Source: Batillaria attramentaria
Lineage: Eukaryota > Mollusca > Gastropoda > Batillariidae
Assembly (NCBI GenBank): GCA_018292915.2
Contig: JACVVK020000208.1
Span: 476,001 to 540,000 of the forward strand
Direction: 5' to 3'
Length of the DNA stretch: 64,000 nucleotides
In this document: one piece after another, positions 54,401 through 64,000 of the stretch
Numbering within the stretch: the stretch's first letter is position 1
Layout of the letters: each line of letters starts with the position of its first letter
Program-made: the position numbers and the translations under genes
Notes under the pieces: model-generated
What the model saw: only the letters and a program-made list of their open reading frames with translations
Databases searched by the model: none
What the model was told of the DNA's origin: nothing

Positions 54401-55155
54401 CTCTCTGTCTCTGTCTCTGTCTGTCTGTCTGTCTTTCTGCCTCTTTCTCTCTGAAAACCTGATCGAATTTTGATCGAAAACTAACGTACTGTATTTTTTT
54501 CAATTTTCAGTTTTGTGAAGAGTTTCTTCATTTCTCCTGACAATGGTAACAGAATAAAAACTCCAACAGCGCAGTTTCACTCCCCTAAATCACTAATTCT
54601 GAGTTTTTCTGGGAAATCATTTTGGTTCTGGTGGACAAATACCAGTTCCTGATATTTATTGTTCCTCTGGCAAAATGTTCACCAAAGAGAGCTAATATGA
54701 TCTCACATTTGCTTGACCCTTCTCCCCTGAAGCAGTAAAAAATGTAAAATCTGTCTAAGAACGGCATACAAACGCGATACTCGCGTGGAGAAATGTGTCC
54801 CTTTTAGCGCGTTTGTATGGAAATCGCGTTAAACGAGGACTCCCAGAAAAGGGGGCAATACTTCCCACCGAGAATCGTTTCTCAGCAAAACAAATTGTAA
54901 TGACAGGAAATCAGACGAAAGGCCAATTTTGGCTGTAGTTTTTGCCGAATTTCGCTCCCCTCTGATTGAATAAGCGACCCGTGACAAGAACCATACGCCC
55001 TACCGTCCGCCATTTCCACGCGGTCCGACCCTGTCATCTTTTCTCGTGAGCAGCACGTGTCAAACTTGCGCATGACAGTGCCAGCGCAGCTCAGTCGATA
55101 CTGACGCAAGCCACACTCGTTAAAGGTCTACAATCTCGACAACTGAAAAGCCGCA

Positions 55156-55159
<4 letters not shown>
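54401..55159. other. intergenic DNA, no gene recognised
   Basis: CTGT-rich run at 54,400-54,450, then unique sequence including a short inverted GCGTTTGTATG/CATACAAACGC pair at about 54,767-54,820. Confidence 0.5.

Positions 55160-55206
<47 letters not shown>
55160..55206. repeat. (GT)n microsatellite
   Basis: About 46 bp of GT. Confidence 0.97.
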
Positions 55207-55209
<3 letters not shown>

Positions 55210-55244
55210 GCGGAAGCGATACACGAGGAAAGCCGAGGGCGAGG

Positions 55245-55510
55245 TTAGTTAGTTAGTTAGTTAGTTATTTAGGGCTTAACGCCGCGCAAGCAACAAAGGC
55301 TAATTCGCGGCTCATGGAAGTCCCTGCCTGCCAGGTCCTATAAAACATAAAATTCCCGCGTTAAAACAAGATGTAAATAAATATTAAAAATCTATCGGGT
55401 CTAAATGAGACTTCTTTGAGGACTTAAAAATTTAACATAGGTGGTCAGTGAAAGACTGAATATTTGAGGTCTATAATTTATAGAACAGGTTGACCTCTTT
55501 CAGGAAACTG
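55245..55510 (-). mobile_element. retroelement insertion with perfect 15-bp target-site duplication
   Basis: AAGCCGAGGGCGAGG occurs at 55,230-55,244 and 55,511-55,525. The 266-bp insert begins with (TTAG)n, which on the minus strand is a (CTAA)n 3' tail, followed by AT-rich sequence without coding similarity. A paralogous segment at about 43,245-43,315 lacks the insert, acting as an empty site. Probably a 5'-truncated LINE or a SINE. Confidence 0.88.
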
Positions 55511-55553
55511 AAGCCGAGGGCGAGGAGCTGGCCGTGACAAAAAGCCGCAAACC

Positions 55554-55554
<1 letters not shown>

Positions 55555-55633
<79 letters not shown>
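55555..55633. repeat. (GT)n microsatellite
   Basis: About 78 bp of uninterrupted GT. Confidence 0.98.
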
Positions 55634-55635
<2 letters not shown>

Positions 55636-55669
55636 AACTGCGACTCCTGCGACTGTGCAGATCGCAGGC

Positions 55670-55938
55670 AACTCTGTCGCAGTTGCAGAATTTTCAGCGC
55701 TTCGGAGACCCTTATAAAACCAGAGCGTGTGTTTGCAGTGACTTCATTGTGCTATTGGACAATGAGCGAGACACATCGCCACGCTGTCTAGTGGATGTTG
55801 TGTGCTGCACGAGAAGACTTGAAACTGCGATCTTTCTCGCTCCATGTCAAAACGCAAACTGAGCTGTGAAATTAGGATGCCCTTGGCTCTTATGGGGGTT
55901 TTCAGGGACGCTGAAAACTCTGTAACTGTGACAGAGTT
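55670..55938. repeat. inverted repeat, 30-bp arms extending to about 60 bp
   Basis: AACTCTGTCGCAGTTGCAGA and TTTTCAGCG (55,670-55,699) pair with the inverse at 55,909-55,938 (CGCTGAAAAC ... CAGAGTT) with about four mismatches. Similarity continues inward more weakly (ACCCTTATAA versus TTATGGGGGT). Foldback/MITE-like, no coding content. Confidence 0.75.
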
Positions 55939-56140
55939 GAGCTGACCGAGCATTTTGCAGTGTCGGATAGTTTTGAAAACAAACCAACCACCCACTGTTT
56001 GTGGCTTTGCAGACCTTTGAATATCTGCATGAAAAACGAAAGAGGCCCAAACTCTGCGACTGTGTAAAGTGCACTTTGTGATAGGAACAATGTTTTCAGC
56101 GCCTTTAGGACTCAGAGAAACTCGCCAGGATGGCCAGAAC

Positions 56141-56142
<2 letters not shown>

Positions 56143-56172
<30 letters not shown>

Positions 56173-56552
56173 ATTTTATAGGCGCTTTACCCAATTTCAC
56201 GAATCGGCTCAAAGCGCCGCGAACTGAACCCAACACGCACGCTCACGTGAATCACACGCATTCTCCCACACACTGGACATAAACACATTACAATCACGTG
56301 GTGCGAAGGGTCAGCTCAGCTATTTAAATTTCGGAATTTTAGAATTACATTTATTTTTCAAATTTTGTGGGCTGAACATTTCCAAAGCAGAGGGGGAGGA
56401 AGCCGGAGTACCCGGAGAGAACCCCCGACAATCGGCCCGAATGAACGGTGCCACATACGAGAAGGAAAAATTCTTTGCCCCGAGTGGGACTCGAACCCCC
56501 CACCTCTCGCATTGGTGACAAGTCTCTTAACCACTAGACCACCGACCGCCCC
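56143..56552 (-). mobile_element. SINE-II, most complete copy
   Basis: 410 bp. On the plus strand: (AAT)n tail, TATAGGCGCTTTACCC, CTCAAAGCGCCGCGAACTGA, CACGCTCACGTGAATCACAC, CACGTGGTGCGAAGGGTCAG, TTAGAATTACATTTATTTTT, TTCCAAAGCAGAGGGGGAGG, CGGCCCGAATGAACGGTGCC. The tRNA-like head on the minus strand is GGTCGGTGGTCTAGTGGTTA (A box) and GGTTCGAGTCCCACTCGGGG (B box). The element therefore runs head at 56,552 to tail at 56,143. Confidence 0.93.
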
Positions 56553-56559
56553 GGGGGGG

Positions 56560-56742
56560 GCGGGGGGATGGGGGCGGGATAGCTGACTTTCAATGCTCGG
56601 GTCGTGAGTTCGAATCCCGGCTGGGATCACATATTTGCACTGGCCTTTTTCTCGTTGCCCCGTCTTTGCTATCAACCGTATGTGGTGGAGTAGTACGTTA
56701 GTTAAACCCTCAAACATCCACCCACCTACCCACCCTTTGATG
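56560..56742 (+). mobile_element. SINE-I with deleted A-box region
   Basis: GGGCGGGATAGC joins directly to GACTTTCAATGCTCGGGTCG, so the stretch that carries the A box in other copies is missing. Body and tail (GTATGTGGTGGAGTAGTACG, AAACCCTCAAACATCC) are present. It lies back to back with the SINE-II at 56,143. Confidence 0.88.
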
Positions 56743-57179
56743 ACTGGCTGGCACCAACATACGTGTGAAAACACATTTTGGTTCAGACCCGGGATCTGGA
56801 CAGGGTTGACTATGCACAATGTTTTGGGGGAAAAAGCGTTTTTTTTGTTTTTGTTTTCAGATGCAGGAGATCTTTAAGCACTCCGGCTGAAATCTCAGTA
56901 AACCCGGTCGGTACTTTTCCTCATGTTGTAACTGCAAGATCAGGGGGCTTGTAATTTGTTCTGGACGTAAATGAGTTAAAATGCTGCCCAGCTTGCCACG
57001 GATCGCATGAGGCTGGTATTAAAAAAAAAAGAAAAAAAAAATGATGAACGCTTTCTTGCAGTCTGCATAATTATGCTCAATAGTTGCCATAATCGCTGGT
57101 GCGTTGCCTGCTTCATTGCTGTTAGAGCCGATCACGAGAAGTTAGTGAATTAGCTTCCTCTGAAAGCTGCTTGTGATAA
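56743..57179. other. intergenic DNA, no gene recognised
   Basis: Unique sequence with A- and T-rich runs. No recognised gene. Confidence 0.5.
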
Positions 57180-57368
57180 AGAGTGCGTTATGTAGTGATG
57201 AAGAGGCTGTTCACTCTACAACCCGGCTTAGTGCGTTATGTAGTGATGAAGAGGCTGTTCACTCTACAACCCGGCTTAGTGCGTTATGTAGTGATGAAGA
57301 GTTCACTCTACAACCCGGCTTAGTGCGTTATGTAGTGATGAAGAGGCTGTTCACTCTACAACCCGGCT
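57180..57368. repeat. 48-bp minisatellite, 4 copies
   Basis: GTGCGTTATGTAGTGATGAA followed by GAGGCTGTTCACTCTACAAC and CCGGCTTA. The third copy lacks 4 bp, and each copy keeps a frame open only until that deletion. Confidence 0.95.
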
Positions 57369-58199
57369 TCAACCCAAGTTTACCTCCACTCGGGTTGGAC
57401 CACAGACGTAAAGAGATAGACGCACCGCCGCACGCTGCCACCGCTGCTTTCGAGTGTCGCTATCGCGGCCATCTTGCGAATACCAGAACTCAGAGGCTCT
57501 GTGTACAGGACGCCTCGTTCGAAACACAAAGTTCTTTAGAAAGACGTCATCAGAAATGTGACGTAAGATAAAGCGGACCAATGCTATGCGCGCTATGTAA
57601 ACAGCTGATAGCGTCTGGCACTTCCAGGTACTCGCAACATGGCGCGCGGCGGCGTCACACTTCCAGCACCGCAGAGGGTCTATCTTTTTTTTTTAGGTCT
57701 GTGGACCAAAGCATCTCATGACGCCAGCTTCACGTTTTGATCTGAAATGCGAGTTGATCCTGACCGGGTTAAACCTTGGTCCGTTGCAGGGTTGAACCCG
57801 TGTCACTTTTAACCCCGGTTGGTCAGGTTAAACGTAAACGCACCAATCTGTACCCAACCTGGTAACACTGGCAAGTGTGAACAGCGTCTATTACGTCACG
57901 TGGTACAGATGACAAGGAAATGTTTATGGACATATCCACTCTGATGAACAAAATGAAAGGTAGTGTGGCCGGCTTGTTGTCCGCATTTCTATTCTACTCA
58001 CATCCTGTCAAAATGAACATTTCTCGTCAACAGTTCAAACAGCAACGCGCTACAAATATCTGTATTCGGCGGGACAGCTCAATTTGTATCGCACGCCATC
58101 TGAAAAGGTTGAAGAGACAGCTTCACACTTCGAAATTTGTGTAACACGTGAGGCGGATTTGATAAATTGTCATCACCAGTCGCTGGAAATTGTCCACCC
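57369..58199. other. CpG-rich patch; possible promoter-like or regulatory DNA
   Basis: 57,400-57,660 is CpG-rich and contains GGCCATCTTG (57,467-57,476, YY1-like), GACGTCAT (57,543), TGACGTAA (57,559) and AACATGGCG (57,636). No gene adjoining on either strand is recognised, so the promoter reading is speculative. At 57,765-57,840 GGGTTAAACC / GGTTAAAC words recur in both orientations. Confidence 0.3.
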
Positions 58200-58610
58200 G
58201 AATCAGTGCAGGGGTGAGCGGTGGTCTAATAGGTAGCGCGTCGGACTTTAGCCTGCTGCTCTACTGAACGGCCGTCACCGCTGTCACGACGATGAAGCGT
58301 GTGTTCGAGCCCAGATCGAGCTTGTCATATGTGATACCGGTTTTTCCTGGCTACCCGGCGGGCTGCTCATCGGGGGTTTATCTCCGGGTTCTCCGGCTTT
58401 CTGTATATTGCAAAATTGAAAAATAGGATAGGTACTGGGTGGTACTGCACCTCAGCGACGCGTTTTCCCCGGTAAAGCAGCCCGAATTTCCCGTAAAGGC
58501 ATAATAAAGAAGTAAAACAACAACAACAACAACAAGACAAACAACAACAACAACAAGAAAAGACAAACAACAACAACAAGACTGAGACAAACAACAACAA
58601 CAACAACAAA
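58200..58610 (+). mobile_element. SINE-III: tRNA-like head, body, AATAAAG and (CAA)n tail
   Basis: GAGCGGTGGTCTAATAGGTA (A box) and GTGTGTTCGAGCCCAGATCG (B box) start the element. The body includes GGGTTTATCTCCGGGTTCTC and CCCGTAAAGGCATAATAAAG. The tail is a degenerate CAA array (58,520-58,610). A separate family from SINE-I and SINE-II. Confidence 0.75.
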
Positions 58611-59055
58611 ACCGGAAATCAGTGGAACTCACGGCGAACTCAGTGACGGTTCACTTGCTCGGCCGCCTCCTCATCTTGTCCCACGACAACACAATTACCG
58701 GGCATTCTTACAGCAACATTTACAGATCTTCATCTTGAGTGTAGCCTCGTGTAGGTTATATTACGCGCAGCAGGCTCAAATTCACTGTCGGAAAATTTGC
58801 CGTAGATCGGTAAGTGCTCTTGCCCGCTTAATGGCGTAACAAATGTAGAGATACCGTGCACACCACTATAACACTAGGGCCATGAAGCTTTCGCATTAAC
58901 CACGTCGGTCGTTATAACGGTTCGTGCGTCTGGCGGCCCAGACTAAAGTAAACCCCCAGCCATTTATTTGTCTGCCTCACCAACGTCGGAAGGTGTCGCT
59001 CGGTCCACTGAACATATTGGACATTTTCGTGCAAAAGGCAACAGTTAGGTATTGA
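58611..59055. other. intergenic DNA, no gene recognised
   Basis: Unique sequence; nothing recognised. Confidence 0.5.
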
Positions 59056-59067
59056 CGTTCGATAAGA

Positions 59068-59441
59068 GTGCGGTGGCTGAGCGTATGGGAGTCTAACGTC
59101 CTTTTCGGGCAGCCGGGGTGGTCGAATGGTAGAGCGTTGGACTTCTAATGCTCGGGTCGTGAGTTCGATCCCGGCTGGGGCCAAATATTTGTGCTAGCTT
59201 TTTCATCGTTGCCCCGTCTTTGATATCACCCTATGTGGTGGAAAAGGACGTTAACTGAACCCCCAAACACCCACCCACCCACTCTAGATCTAACGTCCTT
59301 TTCCACCACGTATGGGTGATATCAAAGACGGTGCAACGAGAAAAAGGCCAGCACAAATATTTGGCCTCAGAGGGGATTCGAACTGACGACTGTCCCGAGC
59401 ATTGAAAGTCCCACGCTCTACCATTCGGCTATCCCGGCTCC
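59068..59441 (-). mobile_element. SINE-I (CTTTCAA subfamily), interrupted by another SINE-I
   Basis: The minus-strand head lies at 59,441 (GGAGCCGGGATAGCCGAATG, loop GACTTTCAATG). The body runs to about 59,289, where the younger SINE-I at 59,107-59,288 is inserted, and the tail remnant lies at 59,068-59,106. CGTTCGATAAG at 59,056-59,066 and 59,445-59,455 is a likely target duplication of the older element. Confidence 0.85.
59107..59288 (+). mobile_element. SINE-I (CTTCTAA subfamily) nested in an older SINE-I
   Basis: TCTAACGTCCTTTTC, itself part of the older element's tail, is duplicated at 59,092-59,106 and 59,289-59,303 (15 bp, perfect). Head CAGCCGGGGTGGTCGAATGG, loop GACTTCTAATG, tail AACCCCCAAACACCC. 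Opposite orientation to its host. Confidence 0.95.
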
Positions 59442-59460
59442 CGGCGTTCGATAAGGAGTT

Positions 59461-59929
59461 ATTGGGTTGTAAAGTTTGTTCGGTTCTGTTCTGAATGCGT
59501 CGATTTTCGCAGGCAAGCAAAGATTAGCAGTTACTAGGTTTCCTTTTTTGTCCCCGGTGTTGTGTTCCATGGTCTAATGAACAAATGGCATGAGTGTTGC
59601 TTCTCAAAAAGACTGCCATCAAACACAAGTGTATTCGTGTGCTCGTTGTTTTTATGTTCATGTTGCGCTGGGGCAATGCGCATGAAAATCAGCAACGATT
59701 ACTCAAGGCAGTCGCCTGCATCCACCGTTGATTGCTCCCTTAACATGGTGGCTGTTTTGCTGTCAAAAGTAGACGAGAGGAAGGCAACTGCTAAGTGACT
59801 GTTGGATGCATGGGTAGGGAGGCATGCAGTCATAATATTAACGACCAAACTGCCAAAGCATTGCAGAACCTGTTGTGTCAACATGACTTGACGTCAAGCC
59901 AATATGGCCGGTGTCACAGGTTATTTCGG
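59461..59929. other. intergenic DNA, no gene recognised
   Basis: Unique; no recognised coding similarity. Confidence 0.5.
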
Positions 59930-60122
59930 AACCGGACGAATGGGAACCATTCCGATTTATCCTGGCCCTGGTGGCAGGATTTTTTCAGAACCATTCCGAT
60001 TTATCCTGACTCTAGTGACAGGATATTTGGGAACCACCAGGATAAATGGGAATGGTTCCGAAATATCCTAGGATTTTGGGGAACCGGTTCCGATTTATCC
60101 TGGTTCCGAAATATTCTACGAC
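59930..60122. repeat. clustered direct and inverted CCGATTTATCCTG units
   Basis: GAACCATTCCGATTTATCCTG-like text occurs at about 59,945, 59,988 and 60,083. Its inverse, CAGGATAAATGGGAATGGTTCC, lies at 60,038-60,060 and a partial inverse (TTCCGAAATATCCT) follows. The cluster can fold into alternative hairpins. Confidence 0.85.
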
Positions 60123-60446
60123 ACCGGGCCTGGCTGAGCTAACCTTGCAATTTTTTTTCAATGATGTCTTTGTGCTAACATTTAATTCAAGTTTACAGGC
60201 GTGTCAGTCACCATTGCTGCATGACGCGAAATGTTGGATAAGTACTGTATGTACTGTTTGAGGTCAGTTTTATCAGCCCAGCTTGCCGCTTCTGCTCACT
60301 GAGTCGACCTGAGTTTTTCTTGTCCTTGGCTGGAACCCGGATGTTCTCTGCATCCGGGCCCGAAACCAAGCCGAGCCGCGGCAACTCGTATTCCATCAGG
60401 AAGAAAAGTATTCATATACATCCAGTGTATCCCCCACGTGGCATGA
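60123..60446. other. intergenic DNA, no gene recognised
   Basis: Unique; no gene recognised. Confidence 0.5.
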
Positions 60447-60503
60447 AACAAACAAACAAACAAACAAACAAACAAACAAACAAACAAACAAACAAACAAA
60501 CAA
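60447..60503. repeat. (AAAC)n microsatellite
   Basis: About 14 uninterrupted AAAC units. Confidence 0.97.
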
Positions 60504-60613
60504 AGTGTAACGCTCATTGGATGATCATTTATGTCAGTTTCGTTGTAACATTCAACACTTGTTCATTTAGCTTGTGACCGATAGCACGAACCATTCTAAT
60601 GCTGTGAATGATG

Positions 60614-60617
60614 ACCC

Positions 60618-60648
<31 letters not shown>

Positions 60649-60667
60649 ACTCCCCGCTCGAGCGCGA

Positions 60668-60743
<76 letters not shown>

Positions 60744-60755
60744 GCGCGCGCGCGA
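60614..60755. repeat. poly-C, (CA)n and (CG)n tract
   Basis: About 20 C, CA repeats, GAGCGCGAGCGCG, about 70 bp of CA, then about 14 bp of CG. The CA-to-CG transition is a strong Z-DNA-type sequence. Confidence 0.95.
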
Positions 60756-61105
60756 ACTATTGATCTGTTACCGCACCCACCAGTCTCCGTGTGTCTCTTC
60801 AGGCAAACGCATCGCCAAATGCTGGATTGATTGTTCAAAATGTCGCCCTTTTACGCCGCTATCGTGAAGAAAAAACAGAAAAATACGAAAAAAAAGAAAA
60901 AGAAAAAGAAAAAGAAAAAGATAAAAAGCAGAAGAAACCCCCACGAAATCTAAAATAAGGGAATAACGCTTCCCGGCATTCCTAATCAATGCAGAGAGCC
61001 AGCGGCGGTGAATGATAAAAACAAAATGCTAAACAGTTCATTAGAGGATGCGTTATAAGGGAAAGGCCCCTTCTCCTTAAAAGCCCCGACGCACGGCATC
61101 GCTAA
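60756..61105. other. low-repeat island, no gene recognised
   Basis: Unique apart from an (AAAAG)n run at 60,890-60,925. Candidate regulatory DNA; see findings. Confidence 0.35.
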
Positions 61106-61190
61106 AAAAAAAAAAAAAAAAAAAGGGGGGGGGGGGGGGGGGGGGGGGGGGTGGTCGGGTGGGTGGGTGGGGGGGGGGGGGGGGGGGGGG
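61106..61190. repeat. poly-A to poly-G tract with GGGT repeats
   Basis: About 20 A, then about 28 G, a GGTGGGTGGG linker and about 22 G. A G-quadruplex-capable run on the plus strand. Confidence 0.95.
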
Positions 61191-62719
61191 CGCTGCCGCT
61201 AGCTCCTTTTCTCGGGGCATCCATCTCAGCTGTGAGCTGCCAATTATAAACATATTTGTTGATCCCGCCATCCGACAGTGACGAATTAGCCGGGGGGTTT
61301 CAACCCTAGAAACATGTGTCTCTCAAATCATACACCACTTCCCTGCCGCGCCATTAGGCAGTTGAGGCACCCAGCACCACGTCTTCACACTGGGAGGAGC
61401 CAACGAGGACTTGGGGTGGGGGGGGTGGGGGGGTGGGAGTGGAGGCTGGGGTAACGGGTGGGAGACGAGGTAGGGTGGGATGGAGCTGAGGAGGCCAGGT
61501 ACTGGTTGAGAGGGAAGAGAATATTTTTATGCAAGGAAAAAAAATTGTGAGCTAAAACCCCAAATCCCTCCGCTTCATGCTTATTTTATGCCCCCCCCCC
61601 CCCCAATCCCCCCAAAAAAGGTGACGTATTTTGCTGTTCAGATATTGCTCAATACATACATGTGTGTGCTTGAATTTCAGTTATTTCGCTCTAAAAGTGT
61701 TGCCTCGTCTCTTGGGTTTGCTTCCATGAACGAATGCCACGTTTGTTTGATTGTTTGTTTGTTTGTTAGAAGTGATTTTAAACTTTTCACAAATTTTGCT
61801 TCTAGTCGTCCACTCATTTTCCATAAATTGAAGGCTAGTGAATGTGGTAAATGTATTAAATAGTCGACAAACCATCCCCATCTGTTTCTTTCTATTTGTT
61901 ATTTTCTCTTCCTTCAGGTAAGTTTCTCTGTAAAGGCGACCCAAAAATTGTCAAGATGACGCCACAGTTTCACCAGGCAACCCCTCTCCATCCTTACCTT
62001 GCCCCCTCCCAGAGACATCACTTACTCCTCGCGGATCCTCTCTTCCTCATCTTTATATTTACCAGCATCACCCTTCTTCTTCCCCGTCCCGCCCCTCCCC
62101 CCCACCCCCCTCCCGACTCCAATCTCGGATCATTCCGCTCCATGTTTCTGTCGTTTTTCTTCCATCATAGTCCATCATCTTTAGTTTTCATTCCATATTG
62201 CTGTAATCCAACTCCATCCCCGAGCCCCCCGAGCCCCCCTCACCACCCCCACCCCCACCCCCACCCCACCCCTTTCCCCAAACCCCATGCCTCGCCCCCC
62301 CCCCCTCCTTACCCCCTCCCGCTCCATCGGGGAAAGGCGCGCTTTCCCCCCTATTCAATTGCATGCATTTCCTCTCACCCGGCCGTCTCCCAAAGCCCTG
62401 CAGGACAAATTAACATTTGAATGCTCTCGTCCGCGCCACTTTTGGTGCGCGGAATCGAAACAAGAGGAAATGACAGATGCATTATTCTCGGGCGCAGCCT
62501 CCAAAAACATAATCGGCAGGCAATCCACGACAAACACAAGCGTTTCCTGGGGCGGGAGCGGGGACTGGTTTTTGGCGGTAATGCTGTGTGCTTCGGTCGG
62601 CAATGCCGGGGCAATGTGATATCTGAAATTTCAAATTAAAACACAATACTGAACATGCAGATTTTTTTTTGCTCCATACCTAAATTTCGTATTCCAAATC
62701 TGTCGCAACACCCTTGAAA
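61191..62719. other. intergenic DNA, with a pyrimidine-rich half and a low-repeat island
   Basis: 61,400-61,500 is G-rich and 62,080-62,340 very C-rich. Poly-Pro/Ser frames there are compositional artefacts. 62,345-62,640 is unique GC-balanced sequence that I cannot assign to a gene. Confidence 0.4.
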
Positions 62720-62733
62720 CGTCTCTCTGGCGG

Positions 62734-62901
62734 GGAGCCGGGATAGCCGAATAGTAGAGCGTTTGACTTTCAGTGCTCGGGTCAGTCGTGAGTTCGAATC
62801 CCGGCAGGGGCCAAATATTTGTGCTGGCCTTTTTCTCGTTGCCCGTCTTTGATATCACCCATACGTGGTGAAAAAGGACGTTAAACTCCCCCCCCCTCCC
62901 C
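62734..62901 (+). mobile_element. SINE-I (CTTTCAA subfamily) with perfect 14-bp target-site duplication
   Basis: CGTCTCTCTGGCGG at 62,720-62,733 and 62,902-62,915. Head GGAGCCGGGATAGCCGAATA, loop GACTTTCAGTG, body CTCGTTGCCC, ACCCATACGTGGTG, tail TTAAACTCCCCCCC. Confidence 0.96.
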
Positions 62902-62915
62902 CGTCTCTCTGGCGG

Positions 62916-63477
62916 AGCAGTCTCGGCAGACCCAGATCAAAAGTCCAGCCGACGGGTACTCATTTGGGTTTCAAAACTCTGCATGTTCAGATCATGTGTT
63001 GAGACTTGAAATGCCACATCACCCCGGCATACCGAGTATGGAGAGCTGGCTATGGTGGTGCAGCGCTGGCTGCATGTGGAGGTATCGAAATTTATTGTTT
63101 TCAATCCCTGGCCTTTAGCAGAAGGATTGGGCCGGTATTTCCTTGCAACTGGTTCCCTGGCGCGATGGCTCAGCGTGGCGTGTTGTGAGCGATGTCCATA
63201 TTGCCCCCCTGGGTTTACTATTGAATGTGTTGAGAGGATTCAATGATCAATTCTTGGCGGCTGGGAATTTGGTGAAGACTGGTTACTTTGGCGTTCGTTT
63301 CTTGCTTAGCCTCTTCAATCTCAATCTAGTCTCGTGTTTTTGTTTTTTTGTTTCCTTTTAAGCTCTGTTTTTCTCTCTCCTTTCTCATCTTCTCCAGGCG
63401 TTTGGAATCCTTTACTGCAGTATTTGATAATCATCTTAACCTTGAAATAGCCTGCTTGCATCGAAACGTGAATGTCG
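62916..63477. other. intergenic DNA, no gene recognised
   Basis: Unique; several overlapping short plus frames at 63,006-63,361 without recognised domains. Confidence 0.45.
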
Positions 63478-63496
63478 GGGGGGGGGGGGGGGGGAG

Positions 63497-63543
<47 letters not shown>
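63478..63543. repeat. poly-G then (GA)n microsatellite
   Basis: About 20 G, GAGGGG, then about 44 bp of GA. Confidence 0.96.
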
Positions 63544-63545
<2 letters not shown>

Positions 63546-63885
63546 CTGGATCTCGTTGAACGATTTTAATGGCTCGTCACAACTGATAAGCGCTTTTAGG
63601 TGAATAATCCGACTGGCTTAGACTTGTTTCAGACGATCAGTGCAAAGATATCCAGTTTATTCGAGTTCTGCTGAGAAAACCTGCCGGCCGCTACTTGGTC
63701 TTTTTTCTTTTTCTTTTTCATAGTATTATCCTTTCAGTTGTGTGTTTTTCATGATACAAGAACAGGAACATAGTGACATGGTAGACTAGTAATACAGAGA
63801 CATCAAGACAAGTAGCCTGACAAAATAGAGAGACATACTGACATGGAAGTCTTATGCATGGACATACCATAACAAGCGCTACACC

Positions 63886-64000
63886 GGCCCCCGTAGTGTA
63901 GTGGTTAGCACTTCGGATCATGGACCGGGAGACCCGGGTTCGAATCCCAGCCGAGGCAAGCGGGATTTTTCTTACCTAGGTCGGCTCCTACCCAGAGCGG
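63886..64000 (+). mobile_element. tRNA-like SINE head at window edge
   Basis: GGCCCCCGTAGTGTAGTGGT (A box) and CCCGGGTTCGAATCCCAGCC (B box), about 72 nt from first to last tRNA-like base. The acceptor arm would pair only about 5 of 7 and the anticodon loop is 8 nt, so an intact tRNA gene is unlikely. The rest of the element runs beyond the window. Confidence 0.6.

Noticed and set aside
63886..63960. Possible genuine tRNA gene at the right edge
   Set aside because: A and B boxes are good, but the acceptor stem has two mismatches and the anticodon loop is 8 nt. A SINE head is more likely.

Overview
The window looks like metazoan nuclear DNA, most likely from a mollusc and probably a marine gastropod. 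Three things suggest this. There are very many long (GT)n/(GA)n microsatellites. Several families of tRNA-derived SINEs and decayed non-LTR retrotransposon (LINE) ends are scattered throughout. The one intact gene is a single-exon rhodopsin-like receptor resembling the lineage-specific, chemosensory-type receptors of gastropods. The species assignment is inference; no rRNA or mitochondrial marker is present. There are no operons, CRISPR arrays or bacterial-type features.

Only one protein-coding gene can be supported: a 455-residue seven-transmembrane receptor on the minus strand at 49,220-50,587. It has an upstream in-frame stop and all seven membrane segments, but its signature motifs are unusual: ERC at the DRY position, NFFIY at NPxxY, and no cysteine at the usual TM3 disulfide position. 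The only other protein-level homology is in three broken LINE reverse-transcriptase C-termini, at about 15.0-15.35 kb (minus), 27.15-27.55 kb (plus) and 53.56-53.98 kb (plus).

Layout: 0-8.8 kb is intergenic DNA with microsatellites, a terminal-inverted-repeat element (3.85-4.14 kb), a SINE inside a GA array (6.4 kb) and a diverged tandem duplication (6.66-7.08 kb). At 8.81-13.44 kb is a 40-bp satellite of about 115 copies with a 120-bp higher-order repeat. From 14.2 to 15.4 kb a LINE 3' end runs into a heptamer array. From 16.7 to 25 kb there are 42-bp and 39-bp minisatellites and a duplicated segment carrying two SINE families. From 25.9 to 33.2 kb there are nested SINEs, a LINE RT fragment, a roughly 300-bp tandem duplication and a second inverted-repeat element split by a large insert. 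From 33 to 48 kb the DNA is repeat-rich, with a foldback element at 45.68-46.17 kb. The receptor is at 49-50.6 kb. From 51 to 64 kb there are more SINEs, including one SINE inserted in another, a retroelement insertion with a perfect 15-bp target duplication and an 'empty-site' paralogue elsewhere in the window, inverted repeats and long GT/CA tracts.

The receptor has no visible partner genes, and nothing here forms a multi-gene system. The interest lies in repeat biology: SINE subfamilies with co-varying diagnostic positions, nested insertions that give a relative chronology, microsatellites seeded at retroelement 3' ends, and a satellite with internal higher-order structure. Several low-repeat islands contain homeodomain-, POU- or SOX-like motifs and are candidates for conserved regulatory DNA, which only cross-species comparison could show. 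Boundaries of repeats were judged by eye and are approximate unless a target-site duplication is given.
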